Below are positions 6,513 through 15,119 of a stretch of DNA of 49,611 bases, in pieces. Each line of letters starts with the position of its first letter. Positions within the stretch are counted from its first letter, which is position 1. A model generated the notes under the pieces. That model made no database searches. It saw only the letters and a program-made list of their open reading frames with translations, and was not told the origin of the DNA. This stretch comes from Nitrosopumilaceae archaeon (GTDB lineage Archaea; Thermoproteota; Nitrososphaeria; Nitrososphaerales; Nitrosopumilaceae): assembly GCA_035631875.1 (NCBI GenBank), contig DASQHX010000002.1, positions 1 to 49,611 of the forward strand, given 5' to 3'. The translations under genes and the position numbers were made by a program.

Positions 6513-8084
6513 ATGAAACTAGTACATTTTATCAAGACAAACTCCCGATACATACTTCCTGTTATACTATTTCTGGGGTCTTTTTTCATTTATTCGTATA
6601 ATTTAGAAGGACAGCCTTGGCATGGAGATGAGGTTGTCTATCTTAGCTGGGCTGGAAATTATATCCATTTGATAATGAAGGGTGATTTTTCAAATCCATG
6701 TTTAGCATCTCTTGATAACTGTCATCTTTTGTATCATATACCTGCATATGGCCTGACCTATAGTCCACTTCGAAATCTTTTGATTGGTTTTCCAATGGAT
6801 GTTAGAAACGAAGACAATGGATATTTTAACATCTGGGCCTGTTATTGGCAATGCACCACTCATACCAACCTGCCTACTATTTCAGAATTTACTGCAGGCC
6901 GCCTCCTTTCGCCACTTTTTGGATCTTTGACTATAGTAATTTCATTTTTAATTGGAAAATTCTTTTTTAACAAATATGTAGGCATAGTATTTTCGCTTCT
7001 TTTCTTATTTTATGATCTTTGGATGTGGTATAGTAGGACTGTGATGACCGAGGTTCATTATGTTTTCTTTAGCATGCTATCGTTATTGCTTTTACTTTAT
7101 GCTTTCAAAACTGGACATTTAAAAATTAGATATTTAATTTTAAGTGCCATTACATTTGGTTTAGCTTTTACTTCAAAGATGTTGTCTATAGAATTCTCTG
7201 GATTATTTCTTGGCATTATTTTGTTTGGTGGTATGTTCAAAAGAGAGGCTGGTTCTACTTTTGACAAAAGACACATATCTAAAATCGGTCTGTCTGTTTT
7301 CCTCTTTGGCATGATAACAATTTTGTCATTTTTTTTAACTCTGCCAGGGTTTTACGAAAACCCGTTGCACCAAATTGCAGTGACAAAAAGCGATATGGAC
7401 AATTATAATCGTGATGTTTGGTATATAGGATATCCAACCATTCATGGGATTCAGATTAAAAATATGATAACAGTTTTTCATTATGTTGTATTTCCAAGCT
7501 TCATAGAGAAGCAAATACTTGAACCAAATTCCAATCTATTTGGAAATCTTAGTCTGACTTCTCCTTTGACGTATTCAAGTGTTCCATTGAGCATCTTTTT
7601 CTTCATTGGACTTGGGTATCTCATATACAGAGTCAGAAAATTCAAAAACTATGTGCAGGATTGTATAGTTCTATTTTGGTTCATTAGTACTTTTATTTTC
7701 ACACTTTTGATGGCAAAGGATTTCTCTCAAGAGAGATATTTGCTGCCTCTTTTAATTTCAATTCTTTTTATTGCCTCCTATGGATTCTGGAATTTCATCA
7801 ATGGTATAACATATCACAAAACAAAAATTGCTTTTACGGTATGTTTTATATTTGCGCATTCTGCGACTGTCTTGCTGGATTGGCAAAAATTTTATTTTTC
7901 TCCAGATGCTACATGGACTAATCCACTTCTTTTTGGAACTCTACAGGGATCACTTGATAATCCATTTACATTTGTTATATCTCTAACATTTGTAGGATTC
8001 TTACTTTTTATGGTGATAATTAGATGTCGAGAAAGATTACATCATACTGTCACTTTCAGGTCTCATAATCTACTTGGAAAATAA
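6513..8084 (+). CDS. GT-C type glycosyltransferase (GT39/ArnT-like), membrane protein
   Basis: This 523-residue protein has about ten to twelve membrane helices and the hallmark acidic pair D39-E40 in the first outer loop (PWHGDEVVYL), used by polyprenyl-phosphate-sugar dependent GT-C enzymes. A long loop (about residues 60-125) contains several cysteines (CLASLDNC, CYWQC), and RLLSPLFGS begins the next helix block as in GT39 relatives. It probably transfers a sugar from a dolichyl/polyprenyl phosphate donor to protein or lipid on the outer face. The acceptor is unknown. The many secreted proteins encoded downstream are plausible clients, but this is inference. Confidence 0.8.
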   Translation: MKLVHFIKTNSRYILPVILFLGSFFIYSYNLEGQPWHGDEVVYLSWAGNYIHLIMKGDFSNPCLASLDNCHLLYHIPAYGLTYSPLRNLLIGFPMDVRNEDNGYFNIWACYWQCTTHTNLPTISEFTAGRLLSPLFGSLTIVISFLIGKFFFNKYVGIVFSLLFLFYDLWMWYSRTVMTEVHYVFFSMLSLLLLLYAFKTGHLKIRYLILSAITFGLAFTSKMLSIEFSGLFLGIILFGGMFKREAGSTFDKRHISKIGLSVFLFGMITILSFFLTLPGFYENPLHQIAVTKSDMDNYNRDVWYIGYPTIHGIQIKNMITVFHYVVFPSFIEKQILEPNSNLFGNLSLTSPLTYSSVPLSIFFFIGLGYLIYRVRKFKNYVQDCIVLFWFISTFIFTLLMAKDFSQERYLLPLLISILFIASYGFWNFINGITYHKTKIAFTVCFIFAHSATVLLDWQKFYFSPDATWTNPLLFGTLQGSLDNPFTFVISLTFVGFLLFMVIIRCRERLHHTVTFRSHNLLGK

Positions 8085-8139
8085 CAGAAAACTTATTCGT
8101 GATACGAACAAATGCATATAGAATAAAAAATAATACAAG

Positions 8140-9351
8140 ATGAACTTTGTAGCAAACTTTAGAACTGATAAAAAACTAAACAATCTCATGAGCATGCGGC
8201 TATACAACATTCAACTTATGAGATATTATGAAGAAGTATTAGCACAATCTGCACGGAATTATGCTTTTACCGGTGATAAAAAATGGGAACAACGATACAG
8301 AATGCTAGAACCAAAATCAAACATATTATTAAAAAATGCTATTAAAATCGCAGACAAAAAAGATAAGAAATTCTTTTCAGCTATGGATAAAGCAAATCTT
8401 GATCTTGTGGAGATGGAAACCCATGCGCTTGAACTTGTTAACAATGGTCAGGCAAGCGAGGCAGTCAAGCTATTAGAAAGTGATGAATATGAAAGACGAA
8501 GAAAAATCTTACGAGATGGTCTTTCTGAACAAGTAGAAACAACAGAATCTAACGAACTGGATGAGTCTTCTCAGTCAACCAATATTGTAAGTGATTCTGT
8601 TAAAACTATTATAGATCTAGAGAGAGAATTATATGAAAAACTCAGAAAAGCAGATGTAATAAAAGAAGAATTCTTGGCTATGATAACTCATGAATTAAGG
8701 ACACCACTTGTGCCAATAATAGGCTACGTTGATATTTTGCTCTCGCAAAAACTAGGAAAAATAAACGATACTCAAAAGGAAAAGCTTGAGATCATCAAAA
8801 CCAGCACAAGATTTCTCCTAAAGATGATATCTGATCTATTGGATGCTCAAAAAATTGAACTTGGGCAGCTAGCAATGATAAAGAATCCACACTATATTTC
8901 TCAAATAATAAAAGATGTACTTGCAAGGATGCGACCTGATCTGGAAAGTCATGGCGTTATGGTAAATACAGATCTTCAAGAAAATATTTCTTGCTTATGT
9001 GATAACACCAGAATAGAACAGGTCTTAATCAACCTAATATCAAATGCTATGGATTTCTGCCCAAAAAATAACGGTAAAATTAACATCAAACTACGACTAG
9101 AGGACAATACGCATGCAAGAATTAGCATTATTGATAATGGGATTGGAATACCAAAAAGTCAACTTGATAAAATTTTTGTCAAATTCTATAAGATAGATAC
9201 CTCATCCACAAGAGAACATGGTGGAACAGGACTTGGTTTGTCTGTTTGTAAAGGCATAATTGAAAATCATGGCGGTAAAATCTGGGCAGAATCAGAAGAA
9301 ATCAATGGAGGCACTCAGATTCATATTTTATTACCTATTTCAACTCGCTAA
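8140..9351 (+). CDS. Soluble sensor histidine kinase
   Basis: The 403 residues start with a helical sensory region (about 1-135, four-helix-bundle pattern with ARNYAFTGDKKW and ALELVNNGQASEAV segments), then a coiled linker, then HisKA with H184 in ITHELRTPLVP. The ATPase domain has the N box (N298/N302 in INLISNAMDF), G1 DNGIGIP (332-338) and G2 GGTGLGLS (361-368). It autophosphorylates H184 and passes the phosphate to a response regulator. There are no membrane helices, so the signal is cytoplasmic or membrane-peripheral. No response regulator gene lies in the window. Confidence 0.9.
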   Translation: MNFVANFRTDKKLNNLMSMRLYNIQLMRYYEEVLAQSARNYAFTGDKKWEQRYRMLEPKSNILLKNAIKIADKKDKKFFSAMDKANLDLVEMETHALELVNNGQASEAVKLLESDEYERRRKILRDGLSEQVETTESNELDESSQSTNIVSDSVKTIIDLERELYEKLRKADVIKEEFLAMITHELRTPLVPIIGYVDILLSQKLGKINDTQKEKLEIIKTSTRFLLKMISDLLDAQKIELGQLAMIKNPHYISQIIKDVLARMRPDLESHGVMVNTDLQENISCLCDNTRIEQVLINLISNAMDFCPKNNGKINIKLRLEDNTHARISIIDNGIGIPKSQLDKIFVKFYKIDTSSTREHGGTGLGLSVCKGIIENHGGKIWAESEEINGGTQIHILLPISTR

Positions 9352-9542
9352 ATTTTAAAAATGAAAACTTTGCATCATTCTATGATTATATTTTATAGAC
9401 TTAAACTATTCAAAATTTGATGTTTGGCAAAAGTGGGTTCAAAATAAGACCACGATGGTCTCAAGTTCTAACGGATTAGTATATTTGCATTCTTTGCATG
9501 TGATTTACAAAGTGTTAAAAAGTCGTCAAACTACAAACACAC

Positions 9543-9791
9543 ATGAGTAATTCTAACCATGATTCTCAAATAGAAAACATTGCATCACAAATTATTTCAG
9601 ATAAAACCTCACTTGATGAGCAAAACCCAAAAAAGTTACAAAAGTATTATGATTATGTAAAAACAAATTTTAATCTCAAAAATAACGATGCAATTTTACT
9701 AGTAAATGAGGCCTTTTTGTATTTGAAACTAAAGAGTGCTGATTTTGATCCTCTGCAAGAGGGTGATAAATTCGGTGCAGGGTTTAGCTAA
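9543..9791 (+). CDS. Hypothetical small soluble protein
   Basis: This 82-residue, mostly helical protein has no cysteine, signal or membrane segment. It ends in the motif-like FDPLQEGDKFGAGFS. The start ATG follows an AT-rich leader. In the preceding 9352-9542 I see only a short palindrome, GACCA-cga-TGGTC, at 9448-9460. The downstream gene on the same strand is 67 bp away. The family is not recognised. Confidence 0.55.
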   Translation: MSNSNHDSQIENIASQIISDKTSLDEQNPKKLQKYYDYVKTNFNLKNNDAILLVNEAFLYLKLKSADFDPLQEGDKFGAGFS

Positions 9792-9858
9792 ATTATACAT
9801 TTCATAAAAAATATTTCAGAGCATTCCCTTTTATCTGGGCAATTTTTTCATCTAGTCA

Positions 9859-10398
9859 TTGTCTGATAATTTGATAAATTCAGTAAAACAATTGATACAG
9901 CTTGGTAAAGGCGATCCAGGAAGGCTAGAATACATCCTTGATATGTTAACTACAGGTCGTATGTTACCGTTTTCTGATCAAAAATATCTGGATAATGTCA
10001 TTCCGCTATATATTGGAGGTCAAGATCAAGGCTTCATACAAACAAAAAATGAGTATACTGTTGATCAACTTCAAAAAGAGATACAAAACTTAAACCAAAG
10101 ACTGGTAAAACTTGAGAAAAAAGGTTTTGAAAGATACGTAGGAAAAAAAACAATCTTCTTTTTTGTTACAATTTTTGTTGGATGGCATGCATTACAAGTA
10201 CATGATGTAGAATTTTTGAATATGTTTTTACCATCTAATTTGACACAATATTTGTTTCCTTTAAACTTACTTGATAATTTTTTTAATTATCAAATAGTGA
10301 AGTTTGTCTTTACTGCAATGATGTATGCCTGGTTGTTCATAGGTTTCATATATCTTACCAGATTAATCAAATCACGTAAAATTCCTAGCCATTATTAG
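9859..10398 (+). CDS. Membrane protein with coiled coil, TTG start
   Basis: The TTG start gives MSDNLINSVKQLIQLGKGD and 179 residues. The first 60 residues, containing LTTGRMLPFSDQKYLDN, resemble a cytosolic recognition segment. Residues 70-92 form a coiled coil (LQKEIQNLNQRLVKLEKK), and two hydrophobic helices follow (about 100-117 and 148-168). A cytosolic coiled coil tethered to the membrane suggests a scaffold or sensor partner. The function is unknown. Confidence 0.6.
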   Translation: MSDNLINSVKQLIQLGKGDPGRLEYILDMLTTGRMLPFSDQKYLDNVIPLYIGGQDQGFIQTKNEYTVDQLQKEIQNLNQRLVKLEKKGFERYVGKKTIFFFVTIFVGWHALQVHDVEFLNMFLPSNLTQYLFPLNLLDNFFNYQIVKFVFTAMMYAWLFIGFIYLTRLIKSRKIPSHY

Positions 10399-10423
10399 AC
10401 ATTTAACAATGTCTGTTTTTTGA

Positions 10424-10876
10424 TTATTCTAAGAATCTTTTTAAATTTAGAAACTCACTTGATGAAATTTCACCTTTGGCTAACCTCTCTTGTAGTATTC
10501 TAAGACTACGAAGATTTGTTTGAATCTTTTCATCTGTAGGTTTGGAATATATGTCAACTTCTTTCTCTTTATCAGATACTTCTGTAACTAGTTTAGCTGC
10601 AATTTTCTTTGGAATCTTTTTTACTACAAATCCAAACAATACAAAACCAATTCCAGCTACTGCCATTCCTATTACAGAATATTGTATAATGGGAATAACT
10701 GCACTCATAGACGGATATCCCATCTGGTGTAGTATTGATGTATTAATAGTGCCGCCGTTTGACATTGAACGAAAAAAAGAGTGTACTGCCAGAGATAAAA
10801 AATGAGGTGAATAAAGATATGCTGGAATTGAAATTATCATAAGTAATAAACCGATAATTATAGGTACAACTCTCAT
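10424..10876 (-). CDS. Membrane protein with C-terminal SHOCT domain
   Basis: In this 150-residue protein there is one helix at residues 4-22, another at 62-86, and a C-terminal SHOCT motif (about 124-150: ILQERLAKGEISSSEFLNL). SHOCT is a short oligomerisation or tethering domain found at protein ends. A second membrane SHOCT protein is encoded at 27873-28292 with the same order of parts, so the two may be paralogs. The start is an ATG with a hydrophobic N-terminus. Confidence 0.72.
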   Translation of the reverse strand: MRVVPIIIGLLLMIISIPAYLYSPHFLSLAVHSFFRSMSNGGTINTSILHQMGYPSMSAVIPIIQYSVIGMAVAGIGFVLFGFVVKKIPKKIAAKLVTEVSDKEKEVDIYSKPTDEKIQTNLRSLRILQERLAKGEISSSEFLNLKRFLE

Positions 10877-11011
10877 TACATATCAAATAAAACAGAATCT
10901 AATATTCACTTGTTTGTATCAAAGACTGACACTATGTCATATAGATGGGCCAAGTATCATTATGAAAATATCACAAGGCATCATACCATAATACATAGTT
11001 TACAAATTACT

Positions 11012-11890
11012 TTAAACATGAATTATACCACTATTTGCCAGATATTGTATTCCTTTGACAAAATCATTATCTGATATCTGACCATTTGCCCACAAACCTG
11101 CACTTGTTTTAACCCAGCTAGGTATTTGATGTGACAAGCTAGAATCAGACTGGGTGTGTGGAATTTTCATTATTCCATTCTGTACCATGTATTGAATTCC
11201 TTTTGTGAAATCATCATCAGTTAATGAGCCTTCTGCCCACCACTTGGCATTGTTTTTTATCCAAGACGGGATTTGCAAATTAGACAGTGTTCCAGAATTT
11301 GCAAACATATTGGTATTTATCAAATCATATTTGGTTGGAAAACTAACATCAAGAATTGAAGTGACTGCATTTGCTGATTTTGGTATCAGATGAAGATACA
11401 TTAGCACGCCAGTTTCTTTGTCATACCCTATCTCATTTGTGGTTATCGCAGTGTTGTTGGAAACGGAAATCACATCTCTCTTGGAACCGTTGAAATTTTG
11501 AGTTTTTTCAGAAACACCAGATATGTTTTTATCAATATTGATTGGAATTGGTGCAATGACCAGAATAGGAATACCGCTTCCATTAGTAGTCTCATTATAA
11601 AATCCAGTTTTTAGATCTAATATGTTGTTTGATTGAATTTTGGTACCATTCAAAATACTGGTTATGCTGACACTCACCTTGTCTGTACCGACATAGTCTC
11701 CAAAGGTATAGGTTTCAATAGATGGCACTTTTTCAAATTCTGTAGAATATGTTATAAAATCACCTGGATGAACGCAGATGCTTCCTGACTGGCAGTCTAT
11801 GTTAGGCTGGGATAATGCAAAAGCATTTCCTGACATGTTTGTAATTCCTGCAATCATGATCAATATTATAAAAATTTTCAGATTTTTCAT
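11012..11890 (-). CDS. Secreted protein with two WWxxG repeats
   Basis: A signal peptide (residues 1-25, ending NAFA) leads into about 180 residues of beta-rich sequence with two cysteines (DCQSGSIC). Two tandem C-terminal modules follow: IPSWIKNNAKWWAEGSLTD and IPSWVKTSAGLWANGQISD, each continuing DFxKGIQYxxxxGI. This module is very common in secreted Nitrososphaerota proteins and is probably a small helical surface-attachment or protein-binding unit. Its function has not been shown to my knowledge. The same module occurs in the proteins at 14002 and 18293. Confidence 0.72.
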   Translation of the reverse strand: MKNLKIFIILIMIAGITNMSGNAFALSQPNIDCQSGSICVHPGDFITYSTEFEKVPSIETYTFGDYVGTDKVSVSITSILNGTKIQSNNILDLKTGFYNETTNGSGIPILVIAPIPINIDKNISGVSEKTQNFNGSKRDVISVSNNTAITTNEIGYDKETGVLMYLHLIPKSANAVTSILDVSFPTKYDLINTNMFANSGTLSNLQIPSWIKNNAKWWAEGSLTDDDFTKGIQYMVQNGIMKIPHTQSDSSLSHQIPSWVKTSAGLWANGQISDNDFVKGIQYLANSGIIHV

Positions 11891-12037
11891 AATAATCGGT
11901 CTCTCAATACAGATTTAATCGCTTGTGTTGCCTTTGTTGATTCATAGATTAAATTTTTGTTCATTCCAGAAAATAAACTCAAAGATTACGTATTTGACGG
12001 TGGATATGTTTATCAGACTGCTTTATAATAATGAATC

Positions 12038-12391
12038 ATGTCCAAAAATGAAAAGTCTACGAAAAATTGGACCAAGTTATGGAATGAATATACTACTGCA
12101 TTAGAAAAATGGAGAGTATCATTTCAATCATTACAGAAAGCAAGTAACGATGTTCAGGCAAAGTACAATGAAGTTATGGAAAAAGCACTTCATGAATCAA
12201 GCCAAAACACTATGAACCAATTTCTTGATAGTTGGAAAAATACCATGAACAAATCTGGTTTAAATGCATTAAAACAATTTGGAGAAAATTGGCAAAAATC
12301 AATGGACCAGTCAGGAATGAATCAGTTAAAAACATACGGCGAGATGATGACAAAATTTGCCGAAACATGGGAAAAGATGTGGCGAAAATAA
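12038..12391 (+). CDS. Phasin/PhaE-like helical protein with internal repeats
   Basis: This 117-residue soluble protein is rich in Trp, Met, Asn and Lys, and all helical. Two 19-residue repeats are visible: QFLDSWKNTMNKSGLNALK directly followed by QFGENWQKSMDQSGMNQLK, then a partial third unit ending TWEKMWRK. The regular W/F/M spacing makes an amphipathic helix suited to binding a hydrophobic surface, as in phasins or PhaE. A PHA role is a guess, since no PHA synthase gene is present here. Confidence 0.5.
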   Translation: MSKNEKSTKNWTKLWNEYTTALEKWRVSFQSLQKASNDVQAKYNEVMEKALHESSQNTMNQFLDSWKNTMNKSGLNALKQFGENWQKSMDQSGMNQLKTYGEMMTKFAETWEKMWRK

Positions 12392-12429
12392 AGTAATCCT
12401 AATTGCACATTTGTAATGAAAATAAATTG

Positions 12430-12521
12430 GCGTGACCCTTTTCTCAGAACTCGGGAGATTACTTCCCACAGAATTAGTGCCAATGCACTTCATTCACTTT
12501 ATGGCTTCTGAAGGGCCACGC
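12430..12521 (+). ncRNA. Candidate structured RNA closed by an 11-position stem
   Basis: In a 375 bp gap without genes, GCGTGACCCTT (12430-12440) faces AAGGGCCACGC (12511-12521): 10 Watson-Crick pairs and one A-C mismatch. After a 4-base bulge, CAGAA (12445-12449) pairs with TTCTG (12506-12510). Inside are two hairpins: GGGAG/TTCCC (12453-12457, 12463-12467) and GTGC-CAAT-GCAC (12477-12488). This is a multibranched fold of 92 nt in a GC-richer island. It does not match tRNA, 5S, SRP or RNase P RNA. The next gene starts 247 bp downstream, so a riboswitch is less likely than an independent RNA. The strand is not proven. Sequence 12522-12767 is AT-rich and holds only the upstream region of the next gene. 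Confidence 0.45.
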
Positions 12522-12767
12522 ACGTTCAATCCATCATTCTGCACTGAACGAGCATTACATATTATAGGAATTACAACTATTTAACATAATAGTATTATTC
12601 TTACATTCAAAAAACTATTCAGATTAGATTTTTTATTAATTATTATACAAAAATAGGAAATTTTACACTCTTTACATATGATCATTTCATTTTTTGATTA
12701 TTATAATGTCTTTTGAATCAAATACATGAATTTAAAAAAGGAAATGCCATTAACAAACTGTTCATAA

Positions 12768-13004
12768 TTGGAAAACAAAGATTTAGAAATATGTCTTGAT
12801 GAATGCCTGAAAATACTAGATGATAACGTGAATATCCTTTCCAATATAGAATATGAACTAAATCAGCAAAAAGAAGACGAATTGGTTCCAGAAATGCAGC
12901 TTACTGATTTGATTGACATGAGTCACGATGTTGCCGATTCTTCTAGACTAAAAAAAGCAGAATTTAGTTTCATGCAACGATATTTTGAAAAATCAAATTC
13001 ATAA
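12768..13004 (+). CDS. Hypothetical acidic protein, TTG start
   Basis: The TTG at 12768 gives MENKDLEICLDECLKILDD and 78 residues, acidic at the start and basic at the end (LKKAEFSFMQRYFEKSNS). It is probably helical. No domain is recognised. It is 30 bp upstream of another small gene on the same strand, so they may form an operon. An opposite-strand open frame across this region is a shadow. Confidence 0.5.
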   Translation: MENKDLEICLDECLKILDDNVNILSNIEYELNQQKEDELVPEMQLTDLIDMSHDVADSSRLKKAEFSFMQRYFEKSNS

Positions 13005-13034
13005 AAAAGTATATTCACAAACAAAAAATAGCCC

Positions 13035-13262
13035 ATGAATAACAGAAAGCATGACATGAAGGACATTAACGAAATTATGCCAAAGATACCTGATATGCGA
13101 TGGGGGGCATTACTGAACAAATATCCTACAGATGACAAGGTAAAACAGATGAATAAAATATTTCCACACAATGGTAAATGGCATACAGTTTTTGAGGAAG
13201 ATGAACAGGTATTTGTAGACGGAATCCGTATTTGGAAAAAAGACATGAATGTTTGGACATGA
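13035..13262 (+). CDS. Hypothetical small protein
   Basis: This 75-residue soluble protein has an aromatic-rich end (GKWHTVFEEDEQVFVDGIR then IWKKDMNVWT) that looks like a small beta-hairpin. It has no cysteines, signal or membrane segment. The family is not recognised. It follows the acidic protein gene at 12768 by 30 bp. Confidence 0.5.
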   Translation: MNNRKHDMKDINEIMPKIPDMRWGALLNKYPTDDKVKQMNKIFPHNGKWHTVFEEDEQVFVDGIRIWKKDMNVWT

Positions 13263-13427
13263 ATGTGACTGTTTGAATTAAGTATAAATAATATAAAGAG
13301 CAACCAATGCACGAATTTTTTATACTGATACAAAGTCACATAATCAAGGAAGAAGATCACTAGATATTTTTCCAACCGATCAATTAAAATTAAATTCTAT
13401 TTTCAAAAAAATATAAACAGGCAAAGT

Positions 13428-13943
13428 TTGGTAGTAACCAAGTTGGATGATTCAAAATCCCTTCTAGAGGAAGCCTATGATCTCTGTCAGGAGGGTGAAT
13501 ATACTCTAGCTCTTGAATATTATGATCTTGTTCTCTTTAAGGATCCAAAAAATATAATGGCTCTAATTGATAAAGGCGTTACACTACAAAATCTTAGGAA
13601 ATACAGACAGGCAATAAAATGCTATGATGATGTATTGGAGATAGATCCAAGAAACAAAATCACACTTGTTAACAAAGGATCAGCCCTGCATAGTATAAGG
13701 AAATATCATGATGCAATTGACTGTTATGATATGGCGTTACAGATTGATTCTAAATATGCTATGGCAATTGTATACAAGGGATTGGCTCTTGGTGAACTTG
13801 GGCTGTTAAAACAAGCAATAAAGTGCTTTAATGACGCGTTAAGAATTGACAAAAAATATGATCTTGCGTTAAATAACAAGGCTATGGCACTGCAACTACT
13901 CAAAGCTAATGATAAATTAAAACCAAAGTTGCAAAAGCCATAA
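13428..13943 (+). CDS. TPR-repeat protein
   Basis: From a TTG start the 171-residue product contains about four tetratricopeptide repeats of 34 residues in residues 13-150 (for example ALEYYDLVLFKDPKNIMAL, then AIKCYDDVLEIDPRN). TPR arrays make a groove for binding partner proteins. There is no signal peptide, so it acts in the cytoplasm. It shares the xxAIxCYDxxLxIDP style with the DnaJ-TPR protein at 25248. A second in-frame TTG at 13443 is an alternative start. Confidence 0.85.
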   Translation: MVVTKLDDSKSLLEEAYDLCQEGEYTLALEYYDLVLFKDPKNIMALIDKGVTLQNLRKYRQAIKCYDDVLEIDPRNKITLVNKGSALHSIRKYHDAIDCYDMALQIDSKYAMAIVYKGLALGELGLLKQAIKCFNDALRIDKKYDLALNNKAMALQLLKANDKLKPKLQKP

Positions 13944-14001
13944 TTACAATGTAGATCATTTTGTAGTAAGATTAAACTAGATAAAACCAAATTTGATTCA
14001 C

Positions 14002-15045
14002 ATGAAGTACTTTCTTGTTGCAATTTTATTAATTTCAATTCCAGCATGTTATGCAGCTTCAATTGCACCTGGAAGCACGATCCCCTTTTTCATAAACGAC
14101 AGTAATCTGGATACTGATCATAGATCAGTTATGACTATCTCTACTTCAAGCTTGGTGGATTTTACAATTAACGGAGTGCCAATTTCAGATCCTGGTACCA
14201 TGACAGAAACTGGAGTTGACTCGGGAACCTTTCAGCTTTATCTTACCATTCCATCTACAATAAATGGCAAACCTGTTAAAAACGGTGATGTTGTTGTAAT
14301 GACATACCACGAGAAAGCAGATTCTTCTGGAAATCCAACTGACATTACACAATCTGTCACAATATCTGTAACTCCATCAGTATCTGCCTTTTCACCAAGT
14401 TCTTCGTCTCAAGATAGAGTTGGAATTGGGCAAATTTTTTTACTTCAACTTTATGCACCAAACTGGAATCTTGATTCTTATACCCCTGACTCTATTCCTC
14501 TGAATCTCATAGAATTTCGTGATGGTGGTTTAGTTACAACTTTGGCGGATCCAGCATTTAGTATCCCAACAGGCGATGTGAGAGAGACAGGACCTAACAC
14601 AAATCTTTTTACAGCACAAGTAAAAATTCCAAGGCAAGTTGATGGAGTTCCACTGGACATTGGATCTACAATAGAACTTAGCTTTACGGACCCAACTGAG
14701 GGATCTTCACCCTCGACATCCCATATTCTGGTAACAATTGGTCATGAAAATTTGCAAAACATCACGCCATCAACAATTTCTCAACCAAGTGTTGCAACTT
14801 TGGGTTCTATAAAAGATGCTGCAAAGATGTGGTGCGGTCTACATGCTGGCAATGCTAGTTTTGTAAAAATACTCCAAATTCTATCTGACAACAACTATGT
14901 TACAGTAACAAAATCAAGTTCTTCTACACACGTTCCTTTGTGGTTTGAGAATACTTCTTGTTGGTGGTCTAATGGTCAGATATCAGACAAGGACTTTCTT
15001 TCTGGGGTACAATTCTCACTTGACAAAGGATTTCTAAAAACCTGA
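14002..15045 (+). CDS. Secreted protein with ETG-type beta modules and WWxxG repeats
   Basis: I start at the ATG at 14002 (MKYFLVAILLISIPACYAAS), which gives a clean signal peptide. A TTG three codons earlier is less likely. Two beta modules each contain ETGxxTxxFxxxVxIP-type strands (ETGVDSGTFQLYLTIP and ETGPNTNLFTAQVKIP). The C-terminus has one degenerate WWxxG copy (IKDAAKMWCGLHAG) and one clear copy (CWWSNGQISDKDF). It is probably an exported cell-surface protein. It is followed by a related gene 74 bp downstream. Confidence 0.7.
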   Translation: MKYFLVAILLISIPACYAASIAPGSTIPFFINDSNLDTDHRSVMTISTSSLVDFTINGVPISDPGTMTETGVDSGTFQLYLTIPSTINGKPVKNGDVVVMTYHEKADSSGNPTDITQSVTISVTPSVSAFSPSSSSQDRVGIGQIFLLQLYAPNWNLDSYTPDSIPLNLIEFRDGGLVTTLADPAFSIPTGDVRETGPNTNLFTAQVKIPRQVDGVPLDIGSTIELSFTDPTEGSSPSTSHILVTIGHENLQNITPSTISQPSVATLGSIKDAAKMWCGLHAGNASFVKILQILSDNNYVTVTKSSSSTHVPLWFENTSCWWSNGQISDKDFLSGVQFSLDKGFLKT

Positions 15046-15119
15046 TCTAGGTTTATACACAAATTCATCTATCTTCATTTTAACCCTTAAATAGAAAATA
15101 AAATCAGCCAAATCAATAA

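Noticed and set aside
9448-9460. Short palindrome GACCA-cga-TGGTC
   Set aside because: Five pairs with a three-base loop, not linked to a regulator gene and likely chance. It is mentioned only in the spacer description.
12923-13375. Long minus-strand open frame opposite the small genes at 12768 and 13035
   Set aside because: It is a shadow of AT-rich coding on the plus strand, with low-complexity Phe/Ser/Leu composition.
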